64,000 nucleotides of DNA from Granulosicoccus sp947495035 (lineage in GTDB: Bacteria > Pseudomonadota > Gammaproteobacteria > Granulosicoccales > Granulosicoccaceae): NCBI RefSeq assembly GCF_050589605.1, contig NZ_JBNGOO010000001.1; one strand, given 5' to 3'. The number at the start of each line of letters is the position of its first letter. Positions within the stretch are counted from its first letter, which is position 1. Shown here one piece after another: positions 7,695-16,676 of this stretch. A program made the position numbers and the translations under genes. Below the pieces are notes generated by a model that made no database searches, was not told the origin of the DNA, and saw only the letters and a list, made by a program, of their open reading frames with translations.

Positions 7695-9851
7695 ATGAAG
7701 CATGCCTTCACGGCGGACGAGGCCGCGTTTGCAACACTGGAGTCCACCAAGGACTACCTGACCGAGAACTGCACGCGCAATCAGGCCCTGGTCATCAAGC
7801 GGGCCATCGACCATTGCTGGGCGGTACGGGAGTTCAGAACCAATTATCCGCAGCCGATTCACGTGGCTGCCCAGCTCAAGCACATGCGAGCCGACACACC
7901 CATTCTGGTGGCGGCCTTGTTCGGCACGGATGTCTCCGCCGAGCATTATTCGATCGACTTCATCCGTGAGCATTACGGACAGGAGATTGCGCAGCTGACC
8001 GACAGCGTACGCTGGCTGAACGAGCTGACCATCAACGACGTCTTCGGCTCGGGCGATCAGGCCGAGACATTGCGGCGCATGGTGCTGACCATGGTGGCCG
8101 ACGTGCGGGTCGTTCTCGTCAAGCTTGCCTATCGCACGCAGCGCCTGTATCTGCTGGTCAAGTCCGGACAGCCGGACATGAGTTATCAGGTGGCTCAGGA
8201 AACACTGTCCATCTACACCCCGCTGGCCAATCGTCTGGGTCTGGGACAATTGAAGTGGGAGCTGGAAGATGTGGCGTTTCGCATTGTCGAGCCCGAAGCC
8301 TACAAGCGCATTGCCAAGGCTCTGGAGGAAAACCGCGCGGCCCGTGAAACCTACATCAAGGAGTTCGTGGCCGATCTGTCGCACCGTGTCGAGACGCATG
8401 GCATCAAGGGGGCATCGGTGTTCGGCCGCCCCAAGCACATCTACAGCATCTGGAAGAAGATGCGCGACAAGCACATCGGTTTTTCCGATCTGTTCGATGT
8501 GCGCGCAGTCCGGGTACTGGTTGACGATGTGCAGCAGTGCTACAGCGTACTGGGTGTGGCTCACAGCATCTGGCAGCCGATCAGTCGAGAGTTTGACGAC
8601 TACATCGCCAACCCGAAGGGCAATGGCTATCGTTCGCTGCATACTGCCGTCATCGGCCCACGTGGCAAACCGGTCGAGATACAGATACGGACGCGTGCCA
8701 TGGATGATGACGCCGAGAACGGGGTCGCGGCGCACTGGGCCTACAAGGAAGGCGCGCCGGTCGATCTCAATCTGCAGAAAGGCATCAATGCACTGCGCCA
8801 GTTGCTCGATGACAGCGAAGACGAATTTCTGGTCGAGGGATTCTCGCAGCAGATGGATTCGCAGCGCGTCTATGTGTTCACACCCAAGGGGGAAGTCATC
8901 GATCTGAGTCGTGGGGCGACCCCGCTGGATTTTGCGTATCACATTCACTCCGAGATCGGGCATCGCTGCCGCGGTGCCAAGGTCAATGGTCGGATCGTGC
9001 CACTGACCTATGCGCTGGAAAACGGCGATCAGGTGGAAGTCCTGACCACCCGGGAGGCAGCTCCCAGCCGTGACTGGCTGAACCGTTCGCTGGGCTACAT
9101 CAACAGCAGCCGTGCCCGCAGCAAGGTGCGCGCCTGGTTCAATCAGCAGGACCACGATCAGCAGCTGGCGGAAGGGCGTACCATTCTCGATCGAGAGCTG
9201 AAGCGTTACAAGGCCAGCTCACTGTCCATCGATACGCTGGTCAAGCGGCTCAAGTTCGACAAACCGAACGATCTGTTCGTGGCCATCGGTCGCAATGATG
9301 TCACGGTGGCCCAGATTGTCGGGGCCATCGATCATCTGGCCGTGCCGGTGGTGCGCGCTCTGGAGCCGGTCAATCGTCAGGCCAAACCCCTTGATCCGGC
9401 CTCCGGTGCGATTCACGTGCGCGGTGTGGGTAACCTACTGACGCAGATTGCACCGTGCTGCCAGCCCGTGCCACCGGACAGCATCATCGGATTCATCACC
9501 CGTGGCAAGGGTGTCACGATTCACCGCGCCGATTGCGCCAATATCCTCAACCTGCGCGAATCGGAACGTGAGCGCCTGATCGATGTGGACTGGGGCGATG
9601 ATGACAGCAGCCGGTATCATGTGGAAATCCACATCATGGCCTACGACCGCCACGGCTTGCTGCGCGATGTATCGACCGTCCTGTCGGCGCTGAACGTCGA
9701 TGTCGTCTCGGTCAATACCCTCAGTGACCAGACTTCGCAGACCGCTGACATGAAAATCGGCGTGCACATTGCCAATACCTCGGAACTGGCCACCATCATG
9801 GACAAGATTCGGCAGCTCCGGAACGTCCAGGACGTTGAGCGAGTCAGTTAG
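7695..9851 (+). CDS. relA: GTP pyrophosphokinase RelA ((p)ppGpp synthetase I)
   Basis: 718 residues. The N-terminal HD-type hydrolase region is degenerate: where SpoT has the HD pair this protein reads VAALFGTDVSAEH, so it should lack hydrolase activity. The synthetase domain is intact, with YSIWKKMRDK, FDVRAVRVLV and EFDDYIANPKGNGYRSLHT near residue 300. The acidic EFDD motif is typical of RelA rather than the RxKD motif of bifunctional enzymes. A TGS domain (VYVFTPKGEV, about 394-455), a zinc-finger-like region with Cys-Cys (IAPCCQPV) and a C-terminal ACT domain (about 640-718) follow. It makes ppGpp on the ribosome in the stringent response. A separate SpoT is expected elsewhere. Confidence 0.96.
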   Translation: MKHAFTADEAAFATLESTKDYLTENCTRNQALVIKRAIDHCWAVREFRTNYPQPIHVAAQLKHMRADTPILVAALFGTDVSAEHYSIDFIREHYGQEIAQLTDSVRWLNELTINDVFGSGDQAETLRRMVLTMVADVRVVLVKLAYRTQRLYLLVKSGQPDMSYQVAQETLSIYTPLANRLGLGQLKWELEDVAFRIVEPEAYKRIAKALEENRAARETYIKEFVADLSHRVETHGIKGASVFGRPKHIYSIWKKMRDKHIGFSDLFDVRAVRVLVDDVQQCYSVLGVAHSIWQPISREFDDYIANPKGNGYRSLHTAVIGPRGKPVEIQIRTRAMDDDAENGVAAHWAYKEGAPVDLNLQKGINALRQLLDDSEDEFLVEGFSQQMDSQRVYVFTPKGEVIDLSRGATPLDFAYHIHSEIGHRCRGAKVNGRIVPLTYALENGDQVEVLTTREAAPSRDWLNRSLGYINSSRARSKVRAWFNQQDHDQQLAEGRTILDRELKRYKASSLSIDTLVKRLKFDKPNDLFVAIGRNDVTVAQIVGAIDHLAVPVVRALEPVNRQAKPLDPASGAIHVRGVGNLLTQIAPCCQPVPPDSIIGFITRGKGVTIHRADCANILNLRESERERLIDVDWGDDDSSRYHVEIHIMAYDRHGLLRDVSTVLSALNVDVVSVNTLSDQTSQTADMKIGVHIANTSELATIMDKIRQLRNVQDVERVS

Positions 9852-9869
9852 CGCGGTATACTCTCGCTC

Positions 9870-10982
9870 ATGGCAGGTAATACTTTTGGCAAGCTCTTCA
9901 CCGTCTCAACCTTTGGTGAGAGTCATGGCCCCGCATTGGGTTGTATCGTGGACGGCTGCCCTCCGGGTTTGCCGCTCTCCAGCAGTGATCTGCAACGGGA
10001 TCTGGACCGGCGCAAGCCGGGCACCAGCCGTTATACCACCCAGCGGCGTGAGGCCGATGAGGTGGAGATCCTGTCAGGGGTGTTCGAAGGCAAGACCACC
10101 GGTACACCCATCGGTCTGCTGATCCGCAACACCGATCAGCGTTCACGCGATTACGACAAGATCAAGGAGCAGTTCCGGCCGGCACATGCCGACTACACCT
10201 ATCAACAGAAATACGGTTTTCGTGATTATCGCGGCGGCGGGCGCTCCTCGGCGCGAGAAACCGCCATGCGTGTGGCAGCCGGTTCGGTAGCCAAGATTGT
10301 GCTGGCACAGCCGTCCATGGGTGGCGTGAAGATCCGCGGCTATCTGTCGCAGCTGGGTCCCATCGAGCTGGATCGTTCCGGCTTCGACTGGGAAGAAGTG
10401 GGTAACAACCCGTTCTTCTGGCCCAATGCGGCGCAGGTGCCCGAGCTGGAAGCCTATATGCAGAAGCTGAGCAAGGAAGGCGACTCCATCGGTGCCAAGG
10501 TCAATGTGCAGGCTGACAATGTGCCGGTAGGCTGGGGAGAGCCGGTGTTCGATCGACTGGATGCCGATATTGCCCATGGCCTGATGAGTATCAATGCCGT
10601 GAAGGGCGTGGAAATCGGCGCAGGTTTTGCCGCCGTTGCGCAGCGTGGCACCGAACATCGAGATGAAATCACCAGTCAGGGCTTTCTGTCGAATGAAGCC
10701 GGTGGTGTACTGGGTGGCATTTCCTCGGGTCAGAGCATTACCGCGGCGCTGGCTCTGAAGCCGACTTCCAGCCTGCGTCTGCCCGGTCGCAGTGTGGACA
10801 TTCACGGCAATGATATCGAAGTGATCACTACGGGCAGACACGATCCCTGTGTCGGCATCCGCGCCACCCCCATCGCCGAGGCCATGCTGGCGCTGGTACT
10901 GGCCGACCATGCCTTGCGTCACCGAGCGCAGAATGCCGATGTCAAACGCGGCACACCCGTCATACCCGCTGCCCGCAGCTGA
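9870..10982 (+). CDS. aroC: Chorismate synthase
   Basis: 370 residues, close to the usual 350-370. It carries the family signatures GESHGPALG near the N-terminus, RGGGRSSARETAMRVAAG around residue 125 and the C-terminal GRHDPCVGIRATPIAEAM. The enzyme converts 5-enolpyruvylshikimate 3-phosphate to chorismate using reduced FMN, the last step of the shikimate pathway. It supplies chorismate for, among others, the tryptophan genes at 43-46 kb of this window. The start lies 18 bp after the relA stop, so cotranscription is possible. Confidence 0.97.
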   Translation: MAGNTFGKLFTVSTFGESHGPALGCIVDGCPPGLPLSSSDLQRDLDRRKPGTSRYTTQRREADEVEILSGVFEGKTTGTPIGLLIRNTDQRSRDYDKIKEQFRPAHADYTYQQKYGFRDYRGGGRSSARETAMRVAAGSVAKIVLAQPSMGGVKIRGYLSQLGPIELDRSGFDWEEVGNNPFFWPNAAQVPELEAYMQKLSKEGDSIGAKVNVQADNVPVGWGEPVFDRLDADIAHGLMSINAVKGVEIGAGFAAVAQRGTEHRDEITSQGFLSNEAGGVLGGISSGQSITAALALKPTSSLRLPGRSVDIHGNDIEVITTGRHDPCVGIRATPIAEAMLALVLADHALRHRAQNADVKRGTPVIPAARS

Positions 10983-11029
10983 CGCTGCCGGCAGGAACCT
11001 TCATACACGAATCAAGCGAGCAGTAATCC

Positions 11030-11416
11030 ATGGGCTACAAAGCCGAAGGCAAGTTGGAAAAGATTTTCGATACCGAGCAGAAGAGTGCCTCATTTCAGGC
11101 GCGCGAGTTCGTCATCGAGGTAGAAGATGGTCAGTATCCGCAAATGGTGAAATTCCAGCTGGTGCAGGATAAATGCGCCCTGGTCGACGACTATTCCGAA
11201 GGCGACCGTATCGAAGTGGAATTCGATCTGCGTGGTCGAGAGTGGAACGGCAAGTACTTCACCAATCTGCAGGCCTGGCGTATCAACCGTGCCGGCGAAG
11301 GTGGCGGGCAGGGCGGGAATGGAGGCAGTGCCAGCGAACAGAAAAAGCCCAGCACCAGAAGTGAAACTACTACTACTGCTGATGGTGGTGGGTTCGACGA
11401 CGATATTCCGTTCTAG
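11030..11416 (+). CDS. DUF3127 protein with SSB-like C-terminal tip
   Basis: 128 residues. Residues 1-88 resemble the DUF3127 domain (EGKLEKIFDTEQKSASFQAREFV in outline, ending ITN-like YFTNLQAWRI), a small beta-rich fold compared with OB-type single-strand DNA-binding proteins. A flexible Gly/Ser/Thr-rich linker follows and the protein ends in GGGFDDDIPF. That acidic tip matches the conserved end of bacterial SSB, which recruits DNA-repair and replication partners. A role as an auxiliary ssDNA-binding or SSB-mimicking protein is an inference; no function is established from sequence. A 9-bp tandem repeat lies 32 bp after the stop. Confidence 0.85.
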   Translation: MGYKAEGKLEKIFDTEQKSASFQAREFVIEVEDGQYPQMVKFQLVQDKCALVDDYSEGDRIEVEFDLRGREWNGKYFTNLQAWRINRAGEGGGQGGNGGSASEQKKPSTRSETTTTADGGGFDDDIPF

Positions 11417-11448
11417 AACCCGAGAAAATCCTGATCCTCTCAGGCTGA

Positions 11449-11529
11449 GTCTCGAAGGTCTCGAAGGTCTCGAAGGTCTCGAAGGTCTCGAAGGTCTCGA
11501 AGGTCTCGAAGGTCTCGAAGGTCTCGAAG
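11449..11529. repeat. 9-bp intergenic tandem repeat, (gtctcgaag)9
   Basis: Nine perfect copies of gtctcgaag sit between the convergent DUF3127 and GntR-family genes. All six frames are open across the array, which makes spurious repetitive reading frames (LEG, FET, LRD), but there is no separate gene here with a credible start. Each unit includes tctcga, an imperfect palindrome. The array could affect transcript ends of both genes; that is inference. Confidence 0.95.
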
Positions 11530-11566
11530 GTGCCGTGACCGCGTCTCGTGTGTTCGGGCTGCCTTC

Positions 11567-12274
11567 TTATCCGGTGGATTCGATCCCACGCAGGTTGCGG
11601 CGTCGCAGGGACGCCGCGACTTCCCGTTTGGTCGTCTCGATATGGGCGCGCAGGGCATCGACGGCAGCATTCACTGCTCCCTCCCGGCACGATTGCAGAA
11701 TCTGCCTGTGTTCTTTCATCGGTCTCTCGAGGCCGGTTGCCTCGGTCACCCGCAATCGCACCAGGGGGCCGACCCGCTGTTCGAAGTCATTGATCAGTGA
11801 CAGCAATTGCCGATTGCCACAAGGTTCCAGAATGCAACCATGGAACCGTCTGTTGAGTTCGCTCCACAGCGCCTTGTCAGGCGAAGCCTGATACTCATCC
11901 AGCACCTCCTGCGCCAGTTGAAAATCGGAATCCGCCATGTTGGGTATGGCCAGTTCCAGGGCCCGGCATTCCAGCGCAATACGGATATCGAGCATCTCCA
12001 GCAGATCGTCATCGCTGACCGAGCGCACGATCGCCCCACGTCGTGGCAGAAACTCCACCAGGTTCTCCATCTCCAGGCGACGCAGGGCTTCGCGTACCGG
12101 TACCTTGCTGACACCGTGCTGCCTGGCGATATCGTCCTGGCGCAACGCCTGCCCACCGTCGAGCTTGCCTGCCAGGATATCCCGGCGCAAGGCCTGATAC
12201 ACATTGAAGAACGCAGCTGAGGGGTCGTTGCTGGAGTGTCCGGGCATGGCAGAAAAAGCTCGTGAAAGTCTCAT
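11567..12274 (-). CDS. GntR-family transcriptional regulator (FCD/FadR subfamily)
   Basis: 235 residues. Residues about 20-85 form the GntR winged helix (LRRDILAGKLDGG...VSKVPVREALRRLE), and residues about 95-225 an all-helical FCD ligand-binding domain, whose usual metal-binding positions include Asp in LDIRIALE and His in NRRFHGCIL and KEHRQIL. The start at 12274 is supported by position; an internal ATG at 12247 is an alternative. The gene is divergent from an FAD-dependent oxidoreductase, and a palindrome fitting the FadR-type consensus lies between them. It is therefore likely a local, ligand-responsive repressor of that gene and of itself. Confidence 0.92.
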   Translation of the reverse strand: MRLSRAFSAMPGHSSNDPSAAFFNVYQALRRDILAGKLDGGQALRQDDIARQHGVSKVPVREALRRLEMENLVEFLPRRGAIVRSVSDDDLLEMLDIRIALECRALELAIPNMADSDFQLAQEVLDEYQASPDKALWSELNRRFHGCILEPCGNRQLLSLINDFEQRVGPLVRLRVTEATGLERPMKEHRQILQSCREGAVNAAVDALRAHIETTKREVAASLRRRNLRGIESTG

Positions 12275-12312
12275 GATTATACACTTCTGTAATCTAGGAT
12301 TCTTTATTGAAA

Positions 12313-12326
12313 AATCGTATACGATT
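12313..12326. promoter_or_regulatory. Putative GntR/FCD operator (aatcgtatacgatt)
   Basis: A perfect 14-bp palindrome whose core TCGTATACGA fits the tnGTnnnACna pattern bound by FadR-subfamily GntR regulators. It sits in the 136-bp gap between the divergent regulator and oxidoreductase, 39 bp from the regulator start and 85 bp from the enzyme start, well placed for shared repression. Binding by the adjacent regulator is inferred. Confidence 0.7.
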
Positions 12327-12410
12327 GTGAGAAGATGCGATCAACCCTTGAGAAACGACACAAGGGGCTGATCCGGTTCAGGCGAACCGATATTCCCGTA
12401 CAGAGCAGCG

Positions 12411-13781
12411 ATGAAGAAGACGCATTTCAAGGTAGCCGTTGTCGGCTGTGGTTCCATTGGTCTGGCCAGTGCCTACTATCTGGCGCGTAACCATGGTATC
12501 CATGATATTGCCCTGATCGACAGTGGTCAGCCGATGGCCTTCACCTCGGCACAGTCCGGTGAGAACTATCGCAACTGGTGGCCGCACCCCTCCATGGTGG
12601 CGTTTACCAACCGTTCCATCGACCTGCTGGAAGATATCGCCCGGCAGACGGACAATCGCATCAACATGAACCGGCGCGGGTACGTGCTGGCAAGTCGCAA
12701 TGACGATATCAGCGAGCTGATCGGGCAGTTGCATGAAGGTCTCGGCGACGATGCCTCGAGACTGCTGCGCTACCATGAAGATGCTCAGGCAAGCCAGTAT
12801 GAGAGACCTCTGCATGCCGACTGGCAAGGCGTGCGAACCGGGGTGGACATCCTGCGCAACCAGGATCTGATCCGCTCGGTTTTCCCTTCCTATGCCGAGG
12901 ATATCCAGAGCATCATTCATATCCGGAGAGGCGGTGATATCAGTGGTCAGCAATTGGGCATGGTGATGCTCGAATACCTGAAGTCGGTGGGTGCCCGGCG
13001 AGTCAGTGGCGAGGTGAAGGCAATCAGAGCCGACGCTCACTTCGCGCTGGAAGTGAACGATGAAGCGTCAGGAACCTTGCAGATCACGGCCGACAAACTG
13101 GTCAATGCAGCGGGCCCCTTCGCTGCGGAGATTGCCGACATGCTGGGTCAGTCGCTGCCTGTGTTCAACACGTTTCAGCAGAAGATTGCCTTTGAAGATC
13201 GAGCGCAGGCCATCCCGCGCGACATGCCGTTTTCCATCGATCTGGACGAGCAGCAGATCGACTGGCTACCCGATGAACGGGAATTGCTGCTGGAAGAGCC
13301 TGACTTTGCCTGGTTGGCGGAGACCATGCCCGGTGCCATTCACTGCCGGCCTGACGGTGGTGATAACGGCAGCTGGATCAAGCTGGGCTGGGCCTATAAC
13401 GACAAATCTGACACGCCATCCCGGGATCTGCCACTGGACGAGAATTTTCCCGAAGTCGTGCTGCATGGTGCTGCCCGACTGAATCCTTCCTTGAAGGCCT
13501 ACTACGGGCAATTGCCACGCAACATGCATCACTACGGCGGTTGGTACACCATGACCGATGAAAACTGGCCTCTGATCGGCCCGATGGCTACCGAAGGTGC
13601 GTTCATGAACTGCGCCATGTCAGGTTTCGGCACCATGTCCGCCTGTGCTGCCGGCGAGCTGTGCGCCGCCTGGGTTGCCGATGCGGAGCGACCGGCCTAT
13701 GCGCGCGACTTTTCGCTGGCTCGGCGGGACGATGCCGCGTTGATGCAGCAGCTTCACGCCGGCAGCAAGGGGATTCTGTAG
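12411..13781 (+). CDS. FAD-dependent amino-acid/amine oxidoreductase (DAO family)
   Basis: 456 residues. An N-terminal dinucleotide-binding fold (VAVVGCGSIGLASAYYLAR, residues 8-26) marks an FAD enzyme of the D-amino-acid oxidase/glycine oxidase/sarcosine oxidase superfamily. The C-terminal part has the usual second flavin-contact region (ENWPLIGPMATEGAFMN) and SGFGTMSACAAGELCA. The substrate cannot be named; secondary amines, D-amino acids or N-methyl amino acids are typical. The gene is monocistronic and divergent from a GntR/FCD regulator, suggesting substrate-inducible catabolism. Confidence 0.88.
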   Translation: MKKTHFKVAVVGCGSIGLASAYYLARNHGIHDIALIDSGQPMAFTSAQSGENYRNWWPHPSMVAFTNRSIDLLEDIARQTDNRINMNRRGYVLASRNDDISELIGQLHEGLGDDASRLLRYHEDAQASQYERPLHADWQGVRTGVDILRNQDLIRSVFPSYAEDIQSIIHIRRGGDISGQQLGMVMLEYLKSVGARRVSGEVKAIRADAHFALEVNDEASGTLQITADKLVNAAGPFAAEIADMLGQSLPVFNTFQQKIAFEDRAQAIPRDMPFSIDLDEQQIDWLPDERELLLEEPDFAWLAETMPGAIHCRPDGGDNGSWIKLGWAYNDKSDTPSRDLPLDENFPEVVLHGAARLNPSLKAYYGQLPRNMHHYGGWYTMTDENWPLIGPMATEGAFMNCAMSGFGTMSACAAGELCAAWVADAERPAYARDFSLARRDDAALMQQLHAGSKGIL

Positions 13782-13825
13782 GCGATTTCCCGGGGCGGGG
13801 TCAGCGCCGGGCAGCTTCGCAGTTC

Positions 13826-14251
13826 TCAATAGAAATAGTCATCGATCAGATAGGATAATGCAAACCCGGTGACGGCCAGGCCTGCCACGGCGATGATGAA
13901 GCGATTTGCCGGAAGGCCTCTGGCGCGCTGACGCAACAGCAGACCCGCAGCAATCACGCAGTACAACAGGCCCGCTGCCAACAAGCCCATGGACGCACCG
14001 AAGGTAAAGGCATTGCGGGGAGTAACCGATTCTGCGCTGGTATCGCTGCCTGCCTCCGAGGCAGTGCTCGATGCTGTGCCCCCCGTCGTATCCATTGCAG
14101 TCGTGTCACCGCTTGCGGCATCCTGAACGACGGGTGTATGCGGGATGATGCCATCGGGATTGAGGTTCTCTGCCCAGCGCCCCAGAGAGAATGCGATGGC
14201 TGCCATGAGGGCAGCCAATATGAGCAGGGCAACAGTCTGACGGTGGGTCAT
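13826..14251 (-). CDS. Small membrane protein of unknown function
   Basis: 141 residues. Residues about 7-25 form one hydrophobic helix (VALLILAALMAAIAFSLG). A Thr/Ser/Ala-rich loop (about 40-78) follows, then helices near residues 83-107 (GASMGLLAAGLLYCVIAAGLLL) and 116-135. No family was recognised. It is convergent with the oxidoreductase gene, with 44 bp between them. Composition is like its neighbours, so it reads as a real gene. Function unknown. Confidence 0.65.
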   Translation of the reverse strand: MTHRQTVALLILAALMAAIAFSLGRWAENLNPDGIIPHTPVVQDAASGDTTAMDTTGGTASSTASEAGSDTSAESVTPRNAFTFGASMGLLAAGLLYCVIAAGLLLRQRARGLPANRFIIAVAGLAVTGFALSYLIDDYFY

Positions 14252-14429
14252 TCGAATCGATTATCGCGTGAGCGGGTGGTGGCGGAGTGGTTGCTTGCAT
14301 CGGGCCGGCATGCCTGTCATACGGCACCGTTTCCTGTCCCGTCTGCAGTCGCATTACTAGCGCTGACACTACCATAACAGTCCGTTTTCGGTACATCCGC
14401 GGCTCCGACAGGCGGTACGAGGATCCGTG

Positions 14430-15527
14430 TTACTGAGGAGGCCCGCCTGGACCGCCGGGGCCGCCGCCGGGAATGTCATCGTCGGAGATCGCCGTCTTGC
14501 CATGGTGGCAGCCGATGAACATGTTCTCTCCGGCGCTGGCAGCATGGTAGTGATAACCACGAATCTCGTCGGTGGCACCACGGCATTCATCCAGCACTTC
14601 GGTCTCTGCGCCGTCGATATCCAGCTGGCCGTGGATGCCATATCCGTCCAGGGCATAACCGAGCAAGGCTGCATGCCCGTCTGCTTCAAATCCGCCGCTG
14701 GAGGCTTCAGTACAGCCGGTAGCGGCATGATAGTGGTAGCCATCCACCGGGTTGACATGTCCACCGCAGTCATCGAATGCCGCAATGGTGTAATTGCTCA
14801 ATATGTCGGAGACCGGTGCAGGAGCGGCCAGTTCGACGCCATTCAGACTGATTCCCACCGCCGTTCCCGTTTGACCGATGCTGTCGGCAGGCACGGGTGT
14901 CACGGGGATGAGAAAGGTCTGCGATACGCCACCGTCCACGTAACTCAGTGAGCATTCAACACAGTGATTCTGGTAGGCCGGATCGACGTCTGGGCGTGCC
15001 GCAGCCTCGCAGGCTTCCTGGGTGTCGGTGATGTTGACCAGACCGGTTTCGCTGTCGTAAAGCAACCAGTCGCTTCCCGGATACGCACTGCCGTACAGGT
15101 TGGGAAGATCGAGAATGAAGTTGCCGTCGGCTTCGTGAACGATGCCGGTGCCATCCTGCCAGATGCCTGCTTCCTCGGCTGTGCTGTTGATGCTGGGAGG
15201 ACAGAATGGGCCGACAGCTGCGTCAGCGGGAACACCAGCGATCTCGATCTGGTAACAGCTGGAAGTCGTGCCGTCATTCAGGGTGCAGTCAACGACAACA
15301 GGCTCGGAAGCCAGGGCGCCGGCGACGAAATTCTCCGGGTCAAGACTGCTGATTGCAGTGTCGGTATCAGTATCAGTATCAGTATCGGTCTCTGGCGTCT
15401 GTTCCGCTGTGTTGCTGTCGTCATCGGACGAACAGGCAGCCGCCAGAAGGCTGGCGATACTCAGTGCCGTGACAGCGAGCAATCTACGGGGGCGGCAGAC
15501 GGCCCCGGGTATCGGAGTGGGTGTCAT
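14430..15527 (-). CDS. YHYH-domain lipoprotein
   Basis: 365 residues. The N-terminus has a lipoprotein signal with lipobox LLAAAC around residue 32, then an acidic linker containing a Thr-Asp dipeptide repeat. The folded part carries two YHYH motifs (DGYHYHAATGC and RGYHYHAASAG), a Cys-rich region and the end CHHGKTAI, typical of the YHYH domain, in which conserved histidines and cysteines suggest metal binding. The C-terminus is Gly/Pro-rich (GGGPGGPGGPPQ). Such proteins are exported and mostly uncharacterised. The gene stands alone between a small membrane-protein gene and a LysR gene. Confidence 0.85.
   Translation of the reverse strand: MTPTPIPGAVCRPRRLLAVTALSIASLLAAACSSDDDSNTAEQTPETDTDTDTDTDTAISSLDPENFVAGALASEPVVVDCTLNDGTTSSCYQIEIAGVPADAAVGPFCPPSINSTAEEAGIWQDGTGIVHEADGNFILDLPNLYGSAYPGSDWLLYDSETGLVNITDTQEACEAAARPDVDPAYQNHCVECSLSYVDGGVSQTFLIPVTPVPADSIGQTGTAVGISLNGVELAAPAPVSDILSNYTIAAFDDCGGHVNPVDGYHYHAATGCTEASSGGFEADGHAALLGYALDGYGIHGQLDIDGAETEVLDECRGATDEIRGYHYHAASAGENMFIGCHHGKTAISDDDIPGGGPGGPGGPPQ
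15357..15392 (-). repeat. 6-bp tandem repeat encoding Thr-Asp dipeptides
   Basis: Six hexamers related to agtatc (three identical) in the YHYH lipoprotein gene encode a (TD)n acidic linker after the lipid-anchor cysteine. It is a shorter relative of the coding microsatellites seen elsewhere in the window. Confidence 0.85.
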
Positions 15528-15599
15528 GGGAGTGCGTTGCGTGTGGGTGGGCTACGCAGCATGACGATCAAATGTGCAAACAGATCGTAGACGCTCGCC

Positions 15600-16544
15600 T
15601 CAGGCGTTACTCGATTGCAGGCTGAGTGCCTGCTGGAGTATCCAGTCGCGGATTCCGAGTATGCCGGGTGATGCATCGCTTTCGATCATGCTCATGTAAT
15701 AGCCTGAATCGGTACTGACACTGTCGGGAAACAGGGTCACCAGCTCTCCGTCGGTCAGCAAGTCGTCGATCAGTCCATGCCAGCCGAGTGCCACGCCCTG
15801 ACTTCGGCGTGCAGCATTGATGATCATTTCGTAGCTGTTGAAGCTGGTCTCGGTAGGCAACTGAGGGCAGAAGATGTCGTGTGACTCGAACCATTGTCGC
15901 CAATCGATCCAGCATGAATTACCCGCGGGCGAGGCCAGGTGCAGTAGCAGGGAAGGGTTGTTCGAAAGGTCTTGGACTGATCGGATTTCCCGGTGGCTTG
16001 CCAGAAAGGCGGCGGAGCAGACAGCAGAGACCCTCTCTGCCAGCAGGCAGACAGATTCAGCAGCCACTTCGGCAGGTCGAGCCATGAAAATGCGGATATC
16101 CGCCTCCGGAGTTGCGCTATTGCGAGGATCCTGGGAGCTGATGATGCAGATGTCGGTTGTTCCGGACTCTTCGCGCAGCTGGGGAAGCCTGGGTAACAGC
16201 CAGAATGATCCAAAGGCATGATCGACCGAGATGACGATTCGCTCCGTGCCGGTATGCGTCAGGAACTGATCGAATCGAGTGGCAGCTTGCTCGAGTGGCT
16301 GACCCAGCAGACGTAACAGTTCCCTGCCGGCATGCGTCAGATCGACGCCAGAGGAGTGCCTTGTGAACAGTTGTCTGCCAAGGGTGGTTTCCAGGTTTCG
16401 GATGCGTTGGCTGAGGCTGGGTTGCGACAGTTGCATGGCCTGCGCTGCCAGGGACAGTTTGCCATGCTGGCAGACGAGCATGAAGGCGCACAGGTCGGCG
16501 GATGAGCGCGCCAGAGCGCCATAGGAATTTCCTTTGCCTGTCAT
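15600..16544 (-). CDS. LysR-family regulator adjacent to choline sulfatase
   Basis: About 314 residues from ATG 16544; a start 12 codons earlier is possible but overlaps the upstream region of the divergent gene. The N-terminal winged helix contains CQHGKLSLAAQAMQLSQPSLSQRIRNLE, and the rest is the LysR substrate-binding domain. Its position, divergent from a choline-sulfatase gene, matches the LysR regulators commonly paired with betC, which control choline-O-sulfate use. The effector is therefore likely choline sulfate, choline or betaine; this is inferred from context only. Confidence 0.9.
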   Translation of the reverse strand: MTGKGNSYGALARSSADLCAFMLVCQHGKLSLAAQAMQLSQPSLSQRIRNLETTLGRQLFTRHSSGVDLTHAGRELLRLLGQPLEQAATRFDQFLTHTGTERIVISVDHAFGSFWLLPRLPQLREESGTTDICIISSQDPRNSATPEADIRIFMARPAEVAAESVCLLAERVSAVCSAAFLASHREIRSVQDLSNNPSLLLHLASPAGNSCWIDWRQWFESHDIFCPQLPTETSFNSYEMIINAARRSQGVALGWHGLIDDLLTDGELVTLFPDSVSTDSGYYMSMIESDASPGILGIRDWILQQALSLQSSNA

Positions 16545-16636
16545 CGTTTTGAAGCTACTACAAAAGTTCAGGTGATTCAATCAGGATGGAGGCATCGTCA
16601 GTGCGATTTCTCGGCGCTGGGCCCGAGCAGGGCTGA

Positions 16637-16650
16637 CGAAGCATACTTCG
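16637..16650. promoter_or_regulatory. Possible LysR binding site (cgaag-cata-cttcg)
   Basis: A short inverted repeat with 5-bp perfect arms and a 4-bp centre lies 26 bp upstream of the choline-sulfatase start, inside the divergent LysR/betC gap. Position fits an activator or repressor site. The arms are short, so chance occurrence is quite possible. Confidence 0.35.
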
Positions 16651-16676
16651 ATTTCACTAATGGGCAGGCACTGGGC

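Noticed and set aside
7578..9155. Minus-strand open frame of 525 codons across relA
   Set aside because: Antisense to an intact RelA with all motifs; no family features in the frame.
11232..11891. Frame with LEG repeats covering the 11.45-kb array
   Set aside because: It starts inside the DUF3127 gene and crosses into the antisense of the GntR gene; no independent start or domain.
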